DNA of 6,206 nucleotides from Actinomycetes bacterium (GTDB lineage: Bacteria > Actinomycetota > Acidimicrobiia > Acidimicrobiales > RAAP-2), in assembly GCA_021849435.1 (NCBI GenBank), contig JAJZSX010000154.1:1-6206 (forward strand), given 5' to 3'. Each line of letters opens with the position of its first letter. Position 1 is the stretch's first letter. The notes beneath the pieces are model-generated. The model worked only from the letters and a program-made list of their open reading frames with translations. It was not told the DNA's origin and did not search any database. Shown piece by piece: positions 1-5,441 of the stretch. A program made the position numbers and the translations under genes.

Positions 1-294
1 CAGCAAGTCAGTATCAAGCCGACGTTGAATGAGGCACTCGCCGCCGTGCTCGGTCACGTAGTCGCGGGCGCAGCGCCGACCACGACGCCCTCGACCGGCG
101 GTTCCGGGACGAGCACGAGTAAATCCGGCCAGAGCGCCGAGTACTACCTCCAGCGCGCGTCCGCGTATTGGGCCGACGCCCAGGCCGCGCTGACGGCGGG
201 CCACCTCGGGCAGTACCAGAGCGACGTAAGCGCGATGAACGATCAGATCCAGTTGGCCCAGAAGGCGCTCTCGGCAACCAAGCCCGTCGGCTGA
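1..294 (+). CDS. UPF0182 family membrane protein, C-terminal fragment (5' end outside window)
   Basis: The reading frame is open from the first base and ends at TGA 292-294, leaving 97 residues of a gene that begins upstream. The opening residues, IKPTLNEALAAVLG, match the late conserved motif of UPF0182/COG1615 proteins (a PTL-x-EAL-x-x-VFG pattern). A Thr/Ser/Gly-rich linker follows (about residues 25-45). Then comes a predicted amphipathic helix (about 47-92) with the YLQRA...DAQAAL.AG...QY pattern typical of the family's C-terminus. Members are large proteins with several N-terminal membrane segments and a big extracytoplasmic part; their function is not established. A TTG at 25 is not a credible start, because the family motif begins before it. 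The gene ends 305 bases before the transporter cluster and is probably a separate transcription unit. Family assignment is from motif memory on a short fragment. Confidence 0.8.
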   Translation, partial: QQVSIKPTLNEALAAVLGHVVAGAAPTTTPSTGGSGTSTSKSGQSAEYYLQRASAYWADAQAALTAGHLGQYQSDVSAMNDQIQLAQKALSATKPVG

Positions 295-296
295 GC

Positions 297-350
297 GACC
301 CGCGGGTCAGCGGGTGAGGTTGTGAGACAGCAACACCCCGCGTCGACGCG
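297..350 (+). repeat. Two perfect 12-bp palindromes just after the UPF0182 stop; possible termination region
   Basis: GACCCGCGGGTC (297-308) and CGCGTCGACGCG (339-350) each equal their own reverse complement. The first is also flanked by GCTGA (290-294) and TCAGC (307-311), which could make a longer bulged stem overlapping the UPF0182 stop codon. A further CGGGT-A-ACCCG inverted repeat follows at 355-365. No T-run follows any of them, so a classic intrinsic terminator is not shown. T-poor hairpins do occur at gene ends in high-GC actinobacteria, so a termination or 3'-end protection role is an inference. Confidence 0.4.
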
Positions 351-502
351 ATAGCGGGTAACCCGACGTTTCAGTTTGGGCCCGCCGTCGGCGTTGCTGC
401 GTCGGCGTGTCGGTTGAAACACCAGGTCAATCGGGATAAATGCGGCGGTCACCGATGCGGCCGACACGTGCGGTGTGATATGTGAAATATTAATTGGCGA
501 CG

Positions 503-530
503 TTGTCGGAGAAGGTTGCTGTGGTATGTT
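503..530 (+). promoter_or_regulatory. Candidate promoter of the transporter cluster
   Basis: TTGTCG (503-508) resembles a -35 element and TATGTT (525-530) a -10 element. Each matches 4 of 6 bases of the vegetative consensus, and the spacer is 16 bases. The site lies just downstream of an AT-rich island (473-495) that stands out in this GC-rich window and could bind a regulator or aid melting. Transcription would start near 537, giving a leader of about 63 bases before GTG 600. The elements are moderate matches and no other promoter in the gap is clearly better. Confidence 0.4.
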
Positions 531-544
531 ACTCGCGACGTCGG

Positions 545-573
545 GTTTGGTTGACCGAAGTGCTTCATCAAAC
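545..573 (+). promoter_or_regulatory. Imperfect stem-loop in the leader of the binding-protein gene
   Basis: GTTTG (545-549) can pair with CAAAC (569-573), or alternatively TTGA (551-554) with TCAA (568-571). Inside them GAAG (557-560) faces CTTC (563-566). The structure lies between the inferred transcription start and the ribosome-binding site. It could be an RNA hairpin affecting stability or translation, or a protein-binding inverted repeat. It does not resemble a riboswitch that I recognise. The stem is short with internal mismatches, so chance is a real alternative. Confidence 0.25.
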
Positions 574-587
574 GGAGTCTGTCAATT

Positions 588-598
588 AGGGGGGGAAG
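588..598 (+). promoter_or_regulatory. Ribosome-binding site of the binding-protein gene
   Basis: The purine run AGG-GGGGG-AAG directly precedes GTG 600-602. It is the strongest Shine-Dalgarno-like tract in the region and supports the GTG start. It fits the high expression expected of a binding protein relative to its permease. The in-frame upstream stop TGA 552-554 leaves no earlier ATG, GTG or TTG. Confidence 0.6.
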
Positions 599-599
599 T

Positions 600-1799
600 G
601 TGATTAAAACAAATTTCAAGGCGCGGGTTCTGACCTCAGGTCTGCTCGTGGCCACCATGCTCACGGTCGTGGCGGGCACCAGTGGCCCAGCGTCGGCGAC
701 GGCGAAGAAGTCGCCGTATCTGGTCGGCGTGCCCATGCCGATGACCGGAGCGGAGGCCCAAGCAGGTACCCAGATCTTCAACGCCGAGCTGATGGCCGCC
801 CAGCAGGTCAACAAGCACGGCGGGATCCTCGGCCACCCGATCAAGTTGATCGAGCAGGACGACGCCTGTGACGCCGGAACCGCCGTGAACGCGGCGAACA
901 AACTCGTCTCCGAGAACGTCCAAGCGATCGTCGGGGGCTACTGCTCCGGCGCGACGCTACCGGTCGAACCCATCATCGCGCGAGCCGGGATCCCGTACGT
1001 GATGCCCGCGGCGAACAGCCCCGAGCTGACGACCGGCGGGTACAAGAACGTGTTCCTGATCGACCCGTCGGGTTCTGGCGACGGCGCTGAGGCGGCTGCG
1101 TTCTTCAAGGAGCAGGGCATCACCAAGGTGTTCATCATCGACGACCAGTCGTCCTTCGGGGTCGCCATCGCCAACGCGGCCGCCAAGGATGTCGCGGCAG
1201 CTGGCGGGACAGTGGTCGCCGGTGGCGTCCAGTCGATCCCCGCTACGAGCAATGACTTCTCGGCGGTGATCTCACAGATCAAGAGTTCCGGTGCGACCGG
1301 TATCTACTGGTCGGGCTACTTCAATCAAGCGGCGCAGTTCGCGACACAGCTGAATGCCGCGGGCCTGATCGGGCCAAACGGTTCGGCGAAGTTCGTCGTG
1401 GCCGACGGTTCGGTGGACGCGACGTACCTGTCGGGTGCGGGTGCCGCCGCGAACGGAACCTACGCGACGATTGCGGCTTTGGCCTCGGGCGTGGGCAACG
1501 TGCTGAACTCGCACGCGGACCGAGTCTTTAACCTCGCGTACCACAAGCAGTTCAAGTCGGCTCCTGGTCCGTACTCGGCCTTCGGGTACGACGCCATCAC
1601 GGCGCTGGTGCTCGCGGCCAAGCACGTGAAGTCGATCAAGCCAGGCCGGGTGATTGCGGGGCTTCACACGTTGCACTTCAACGGGCTCACCGGCAAGGTC
1701 TCCTTCGACAAGACCGGCAACCGCCTCGGTGCGGTGATGGACCTGCTGGAGGTCGTCAACGGTAAGTACACGTTGGCCAAGCCACAGCCGAAGCTTTGA
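600..1799 (+). CDS. livK: Secreted substrate-binding protein of a branched-chain amino-acid-type (HAAT) ABC importer
   Basis: This 399-residue protein is a type I periplasmic-binding protein of the LivJ/LivK group (Peripla_BP_6, COG0683). It should capture the ligand outside the membrane and deliver it to LivH-LivM. Residues 1-33 form a Sec-type signal peptide: K3, K7 and R9, a hydrophobic core, then A31-S32-A33 before T34. There is no lipobox cysteine, which is unusual for a Gram-positive binding protein. The mature domain opens with YLVGVPMPMTG, as in the family. C90 and C115 correspond to the LivJ disulfide. Ligand-loop motifs are CSGATLP (115-121) and PAANSPELT (136-144); Y240 and D269 lie where LivJ has pocket residues. 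The length is usual for the family. GTG 600 is the first start after an in-frame stop and has a strong ribosome-binding site. Family is certain from motifs and the four downstream genes; the ligand (leucine-type, other amino acid, amide or carboxylate) is not. Confidence 0.93.
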   Translation: MIKTNFKARVLTSGLLVATMLTVVAGTSGPASATAKKSPYLVGVPMPMTGAEAQAGTQIFNAELMAAQQVNKHGGILGHPIKLIEQDDACDAGTAVNAANKLVSENVQAIVGGYCSGATLPVEPIIARAGIPYVMPAANSPELTTGGYKNVFLIDPSGSGDGAEAAAFFKEQGITKVFIIDDQSSFGVAIANAAAKDVAAAGGTVVAGGVQSIPATSNDFSAVISQIKSSGATGIYWSGYFNQAAQFATQLNAAGLIGPNGSAKFVVADGSVDATYLSGAGAAANGTYATIAALASGVGNVLNSHADRVFNLAYHKQFKSAPGPYSAFGYDAITALVLAAKHVKSIKPGRVIAGLHTLHFNGLTGKVSFDKTGNRLGAVMDLLEVVNGKYTLAKPQPKL

Positions 1800-1815
1800 T
1801 GAGGTAATCGGCGTC

Positions 1816-1861
1816 GGGCCCGCCGTCGCGAGGGTCGATTGACCCCCGTGTCGGCGGGCCC
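1816..1861 (+). promoter_or_regulatory. Large inverted repeat between binding-protein and permease genes (hairpin, possible attenuator)
   Basis: GGGCCCGCCG (1816-1825) is perfectly complementary to CGGCGGGCCC (1852-1861). Nested inside, GGGTC (1832-1836) and GACCC (1841-1845) pair around a GATT tetraloop. Together they make a long, very stable hairpin 17 bases after the binding-protein stop and 57 bases before livH. No T-run follows. In solute-binding-protein operons, such intercistronic structures often protect the 5' cistron's mRNA from decay or partly terminate transcription, giving more binding protein than permease; that role here is inferred. Confidence 0.65.
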
Positions 1862-1907
1862 ACTGTCGAGTGTTCTCCCACCGCATCGTTCGCACCACCG
1901 TGACTCC

Positions 1908-1914
1908 AAGGGGG
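1908..1914 (+). promoter_or_regulatory. Ribosome-binding site of livH
   Basis: AAGGGGG ends four bases before GTG 1919-1921. It supports that GTG as the livH start, since the protein begins directly with the short amphipathic leader typical of LivH. Confidence 0.5.
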
Positions 1915-1918
1915 CCCA

Positions 1919-2827
1919 GTGTCACTGCTACTCAATGAAATAGGCAACGGGATCTTCCTTGGCGCGTTCTTCGGCCTGGTCGCGCTCGGCTACAGCATGG
2001 TCTACGGCATCCTTCGCCTGATCAATTTCGCGCACGGCGACTTCTACATGGTCGCCGCCTTCGTCAGCTACACGGTTTTGGGCGCGGTGCGCGTCGGCAA
2101 TAGCCACGGCCAGTGGTGGACCGTGCTCTGGGTCGGCGTGCTGGTGATGGTGATCACCGGAGGGCTCGCCATGCTCGCGAACCAACTGATCTATCGCCCC
2201 ATGCGCCGCGCCGCCATTCTCAGTCTCATGATCGCCGCGATCGGCCTGTCCCAGGTGCTCGAGAACGGCGTCCTGGTCACCCCCCAGTGGGGCGCGACCT
2301 ACCTCGTCTTTCCCGTGACGACACCGCCGAGCGGGTTCAACCTCGGGTCCAACCACTACACCTGGGCCCAGTTGATCATCGTGCTCGTCTCGGGTCTGCT
2401 CGCCCTCGGCGCCTACTTCCTCGTGGGTCGCACCCTGCTCGGCAAAGCGATGCGCGCGGTGTCCGAGGACCGGATCGCCGCGGTACTGATGGGCATCAAC
2501 GTCGACCTCGTGATCGCCATCGTCTTCTTCATCGGCGGGGCGCTCGCCGGGGCGGCGGCGGTGATGACGGGTGTGTACTACGGGCAGATCAACTACCTCA
2601 TGGGCTTCACGGTCGGACTTGAGGCGTTCACCGCGGCGGTGCTCGGCGGGATCGGCAACATTGGCGGGGCGATGATCGGCGGTCTGATCCTCGGCATCGT
2701 TCAGTCGATTGGCACGGGTATCTTCGGTGCCGAATGGGCGATCGTGGTCGCCTTCGGCGCACTCGTGCTGATGCTGTGGTTCCGGCCCACCGGCTTGCTC
2801 GGTGAGCGCGTCGCGAGGAGGATGTGA
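1919..2827 (+). CDS. livH: Branched-chain amino-acid-type ABC transporter permease LivH
   Basis: This 302-residue, very hydrophobic protein has the LivH (COG0559, BPD_transp_2) pattern and should form half of the membrane channel with LivM. Near the N-terminus lies the family signature GYSMVYGILRLINFAHGD (about 24-41). About eight hydrophobic segments follow. The cytoplasmic coupling loop that contacts the ATPases lies around 171-196 (GKAMRAVSEDRIAAVLMGIN). The late signature TVGLEAFTAAVLGGIGNIGG (231-250) is the family's hallmark, and the protein ends in the usual RPTGLLGE motif. Length is normal. It begins with GTG, with AAGGGGG four bases upstream. It follows the binding-protein gene after a 119-base gap with a strong hairpin, and livM starts 6 bases after its stop. 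Nothing looks broken. Confidence 0.95.
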   Translation: MSLLLNEIGNGIFLGAFFGLVALGYSMVYGILRLINFAHGDFYMVAAFVSYTVLGAVRVGNSHGQWWTVLWVGVLVMVITGGLAMLANQLIYRPMRRAAILSLMIAAIGLSQVLENGVLVTPQWGATYLVFPVTTPPSGFNLGSNHYTWAQLIIVLVSGLLALGAYFLVGRTLLGKAMRAVSEDRIAAVLMGINVDLVIAIVFFIGGALAGAAAVMTGVYYGQINYLMGFTVGLEAFTAAVLGGIGNIGGAMIGGLILGIVQSIGTGIFGAEWAIVVAFGALVLMLWFRPTGLLGERVARRM

Positions 2828-2833
2828 CCCACG

Positions 2834-3898
2834 ATGGCCACTGAGACCTCGGTTCCGTCGGATCGCACGAGGCTGGACGGCGCGCGGGCTGTTCGCGCGA
2901 GCCTGGTGGTGGCGATCGTCGTCGTCGCCGCGCTCGTGCCCCAGATGACCCAGAACCAGTACTACCTGGGCGTCGCGTTCCAGGCCGAGATGCTGATGTG
3001 CCTCGCACTCGGCTTGAACATCGTCGTGGGCTACGCCGGCATGCTCGACCTCGGCTTCGCGGCGTTCTTCGCCATCGGCGCGTACACCACCGGCATCCTC
3101 TCGACCAAGGAGCACTGGTCGATTATCGCCTCGATCGCACCGGGCGTGCTCATCGCGGTGCTCTCGGCTCTCATCATCGGCTTCCCGACGTTACGGCTGC
3201 GCAGTGACTACCTCGCGGTGGTAACGCTGGGCTTTGGCGAGATCATCCAGACCATCGCCATCAACCTCAACCAGACGGGTGGCCCGACGGGTATCTACGC
3301 GATCCCGGCGCTCACTATCGGTAGCATCGTCGTTACCAGCAACACGGGCTACTACTACGTGTTCTTGGTGCTGGTGATCATCTTCGCCCTCTTCTCGACT
3401 CGACTGCGCGGATCGCGCCTGGGTCGCGCGTGGTTGTGCATCCGCGAGGACGAGGATGCCGCCAAGGCCATGGGCATCAATACCAACCACTACAAGCTCT
3501 ACGCGTATATGTTCGGGGCGGTGCTCGGATCGATCACCGGATCGCTCTACGCGCCGGCGCTGACCGCGATCTCGCCAGCGAGCTTCGGATTCAGCGAGTC
3601 GCTCCTCATCGTCATGGCCGTGGCGATCGGTGGCCTCGGCAGCATCTGGGGTGTCATGTTCGGTGCGGCGGTCGTCGAGATCTTCCCCGAGGTCTTCCGT
3701 TCCTTCGCCCAGGCGCGCCTGCTGGTCTTCGGCGTCGCACTCGTTATCTTGATGGTCGTGCGCCCGCGGGGACTCTTTCCGGAGCGGGCCTTCCACGGAC
3801 TCGGTACCCGGCTACGCTCGCGCCTCGGGCGCGCGGTGGGAACACCTCGCGCGGGCGCGGGCGAGGCACTGGTGTCACTGCCGACGGAGAAATCGTGA
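2834..3898 (+). CDS. livM: Branched-chain amino-acid-type ABC transporter permease LivM
   Basis: This 354-residue permease of the LivM group (COG4177) is the partner of LivH in the inner-membrane channel. A polar N-terminus of about 22 residues precedes the first membrane helix. The LivM signature GLNIVVGYAGMLDLGFAAFF spans about 60-79. The conserved TGGPTGI motif is at 148-154 and the ATPase-coupling loop REDEDAAKAMGI at 204-215. Late helices carry GGLGSIWG (266-273), and the core ends with RPRGLFPER (310-318). A basic, Ala/Gly-rich tail of about 35 residues follows; such tails vary in the family. ATG 2834 is preceded by GAGGAGG (2815-2821), 12 bases away and inside the end of livH, a rather long spacing. 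Its stop overlaps the livG start as GTGA, implying translational coupling. Confidence 0.95.
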   Translation: MATETSVPSDRTRLDGARAVRASLVVAIVVVAALVPQMTQNQYYLGVAFQAEMLMCLALGLNIVVGYAGMLDLGFAAFFAIGAYTTGILSTKEHWSIIASIAPGVLIAVLSALIIGFPTLRLRSDYLAVVTLGFGEIIQTIAINLNQTGGPTGIYAIPALTIGSIVVTSNTGYYYVFLVLVIIFALFSTRLRGSRLGRAWLCIREDEDAAKAMGINTNHYKLYAYMFGAVLGSITGSLYAPALTAISPASFGFSESLLIVMAVAIGGLGSIWGVMFGAAVVEIFPEVFRSFAQARLLVFGVALVILMVVRPRGLFPERAFHGLGTRLRSRLGRAVGTPRAGAGEALVSLPTEKS

Positions 3899-4662
3899 CC
3901 GCCGTCTTAGAGACCGATCACCTGTCGCTGCAGTTCGGCGGCGTGAATGCGTTGAGCGACCTGTCAATCGGGGTTGATGAGGGGGCGCTGCACGCCATCA
4001 TCGGCCCCAACGGCGCGGGAAAGACATCCTTGTTCAACTGCCTCACCGGCTACTACAAGCCAACGAGCGGCGCGGTCCGGTTCCAGGGGACCGAAGTCAC
4101 GGGACTGGACGCGGCCAAGGTTGCCGCGCTCGGGATCCGCCGCACGTTCCAGAACATTCGCGTCTTTCCCAAGATGTCGGTGCTGGAGAACGTTCTCGCC
4201 GGCGGGCACCTGCGCGCCACCTCGAACCTGCTGTCGATCATGGTCGCCAGTCGGGGCTTTCGACGACGCGAACAGACGTTGCGTCGCGAGGCCCTGGCGA
4301 GTCTCGAGTTCGTGGGCCTCGCCGACCAGTGGAACAACCTCGCCGGCGACCTGCCCTACGGGATGCGCAAGCGCATGGAGCTCGCGCGCGTGTTGATCGC
4401 CAATCCGACCGTGGTGCTACTCGACGAACCGGCGGCCGGGGTGAGCTCGGTGGAGCGCGAAGAGTTGTCGCGGGTGATCCGGCGCATCCACGACCAGGGG
4501 ACGTGCGTGATCATGATTGAGCACGACGTCGATCTGGTGATGGAGATCGCGACCGACGTCACGGTGCTCGACAATGGCCGCATTATCGCCTCGGGACTGC
4601 CCCAGGACGTCCGAGTCAACCCCGACGTGGTACGCGCCTACATGGGTAGGAAGCGATCGTGA
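3895..4662 (+). CDS. livG: ABC transporter ATP-binding protein LivG
   Basis: This 255-residue ATPase should bind the cytoplasmic loops of LivH/LivM and pair with LivF to drive import. Walker A is GPNGAGKT (37-44) and the Q-loop glutamine is Q86 in RRTFQNIRVF. The signature region reads LPYGMRKRMELAR (153-165) where LivG proteins usually have L(S/P)YGQQRRLEIAR. Walker B is VVLLDEP (173-179) with catalytic E178, and the switch histidine is H210 in MIEHDVDLVM. Length is typical of LivG. The frame stays open far upstream, but GTG 3895 is the right start: homology begins there, GGAG (3886-3889) sits five bases upstream, and it overlaps the livM stop by four bases (GTGA). Apart from the altered signature loop, all nucleotide-binding residues are present, so it should be active. 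Confidence 0.95.
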   Translation: MTAVLETDHLSLQFGGVNALSDLSIGVDEGALHAIIGPNGAGKTSLFNCLTGYYKPTSGAVRFQGTEVTGLDAAKVAALGIRRTFQNIRVFPKMSVLENVLAGGHLRATSNLLSIMVASRGFRRREQTLRREALASLEFVGLADQWNNLAGDLPYGMRKRMELARVLIANPTVVLLDEPAAGVSSVEREELSRVIRRIHDQGTCVIMIEHDVDLVMEIATDVTVLDNGRIIASGLPQDVRVNPDVVRAYMGRKRS

Positions 4663-5390
4663 AGGCCCTCGAGCTCGACGCGGTGAGCGTCTACTACGGT
4701 GCCGTGCGCGGGGTCGAGGACGTCAGCATGCACGTGGACGAGGGCGAGATCGTGGCGCTGCTCGGGGCGAACGGCGCCGGCAAGAGCACCCTGTTAAAGG
4801 CGATTTCGGGCATCGTCCATCCGCGTCGGGGCACCATCACCTACTTCGGCGAGGTCCTGGCCAAGCAGTCGGCCCATCATCGTGTCGCCCGCGGATTGGT
4901 GCACGTTCCCGAGGGCCGGCGCATCTTCACGACCCTGAGCATCGCCGAGAATCTCGAACTCGGCGCCTACGGCACCCAGCGCAGCCGAACCGAGCGCGCG
5001 GCGCGCCTGGAGGAGGTCCTCGACCTCTTCCCACTGCTGCGTCAACACTTCCGGCGGCTCGCCGGGACTCTCTCGGGTGGTGAGCAGCAGGTACTCGCCA
5101 TCGGCCGCGCGATGATGTCCAACCCGAGGATCCTGATGATCGACGAGCCGTCACTGGGCCTTGACCCCCAGAAGGTCGATATCGTGTACGACATGCTCGA
5201 GGAGGTCTCGAAACTGGGCACGACGGTCCTACTCGTGGAGCAGAACGTTTCGTTGGCGCTGGAGATCGCGTCGCGCGCCTACGTGCTCCAACAGGGCGCG
5301 GTGGTGCTGTCGGGACCCTCGGCGAGCCTCGAGAATGACCCGCGGCTCTCGGACGCCTACCTCGGAAAGTCCACCGATGTCGAGGGCTAG
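4659..5390 (+). CDS. livF: ABC transporter ATP-binding protein LivF
   Basis: This 243-residue ATPase is the second nucleotide-binding subunit of the importer. Walker A is GANGAGKST (36-44). The Q-loop position is HVPEGRRIF (82-90), with glutamate in place of glutamine, a LivF hallmark. The signature LSGGEQQ is at 138-144, Walker B ILMIDEP at 158-164 and the D-loop SLGLDP at 165-170. The switch region reads LLVEQN (191-196), with glutamine for histidine, again normal for LivF. These two substitutions separate it cleanly from LivG. GTG 4659 overlaps the livG stop as GTGA and is preceded by AGGAAG (4648-4653), five bases away, so translation is probably coupled. Length is normal. The gntR gene follows after a 51-base palindromic spacer. 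Confidence 0.95.
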   Translation: MKALELDAVSVYYGAVRGVEDVSMHVDEGEIVALLGANGAGKSTLLKAISGIVHPRRGTITYFGEVLAKQSAHHRVARGLVHVPEGRRIFTTLSIAENLELGAYGTQRSRTERAARLEEVLDLFPLLRQHFRRLAGTLSGGEQQVLAIGRAMMSNPRILMIDEPSLGLDPQKVDIVYDMLEEVSKLGTTVLLVEQNVSLALEIASRAYVLQQGAVVLSGPSASLENDPRLSDAYLGKSTDVEG

Positions 5391-5417
5391 CCGGGTGGTC
5401 CACCGGTGCGCGCACCG
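5391..5417 (+). promoter_or_regulatory. Overlapping palindromes in the livF-gntR spacer; candidate operator or hairpin
   Basis: CGGTGCGCGCACCG (5404-5417) is a perfect 14-bp palindrome. It overlaps a second perfect palindrome, CACCGGTG (5401-5408), and an adjacent GGTGG-T-CCACC inverted repeat (5394-5404). The cluster sits immediately after the livF stop and 25 bases before the preferred gntR start. It could be an autoregulatory operator for the GntR protein or an mRNA hairpin setting gntR expression. It does not match the TNGT/ACNA half-sites common for FCD-type GntR proteins, so the binding protein, if any, is unknown. Confidence 0.45.
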
Positions 5418-5427
5418 ACGTGCTCGC

Positions 5428-5433
5428 GAGAGG
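5428..5433 (+). promoter_or_regulatory. Ribosome-binding site that decides the gntR start
   Basis: GAGAGG lies eight bases before GTG 5442-5444, a good spacing. It is only two bases before the in-frame GTG 5436. The earlier in-frame GTG 5406 lies inside the palindrome and has only a weak GGGTGG upstream. This favours 5442 as the start. Confidence 0.5.
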
Positions 5434-5441
5434 CGGTGACC

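Larger units (their letters stand above)
295..599 (+). other. Intergenic region between the UPF0182 gene and the transporter cluster
   Basis: No credible gene lies in these 305 bases. The left part (295-413) is GC-rich and crowded with short perfect palindromes and inverted repeats: 297-308, 339-350, 355-365 and 383-393. The right part turns AT-rich at 473-495, including a TGTGA direct repeat (474-478 and 481-485), and holds the candidate promoter and leader of the binding-protein gene. The reading frame of the binding protein is closed upstream by TGA 552-554, so that gene cannot extend far into this region. Confidence 0.7.

Noticed and set aside
1272..1925. A 217-codon minus-strand frame across the end of the binding-protein gene
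   Set aside because: It is antisense to a well-supported gene and to the intercistronic hairpin, is arginine-rich, and has no family motif.
1928..3115. A long open frame (395 codons) on the minus strand opposite livH and livM
   Set aside because: It runs antisense to two clear membrane proteins and its translation is a charged, His/Asp/Glu/Arg-rich composition typical of GC-rich antisense shadows, with no recognisable domain.
3822..3867. GC-rich self-complementary stretch (GCCTCG at 3822-3827 against CGAGGC at 3862-3867)
   Set aside because: It lies inside the coding sequence of the LivM C-terminal tail, pairs only over six bases before mismatching, and is explained by GC-rich Arg/Gly/Ala codons.
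3430..3894. A 155-residue N-terminal extension of LivG, since its frame is open from 3430
   Set aside because: The extension overlaps livM in another frame, is Arg/Gly-rich with no LivG similarity, and GTG 3895 has a good ribosome-binding site and the GTGA overlap typical of this operon.
5406..5441. GTG 5406 as the gntR start, giving 243 residues
   Set aside because: It has only a weak GGGTGG upstream, lies within a palindrome, and the added residues do not resemble GntR proteins; GTG 5442 with GAGAGG eight bases before it fits better. It remains possible.
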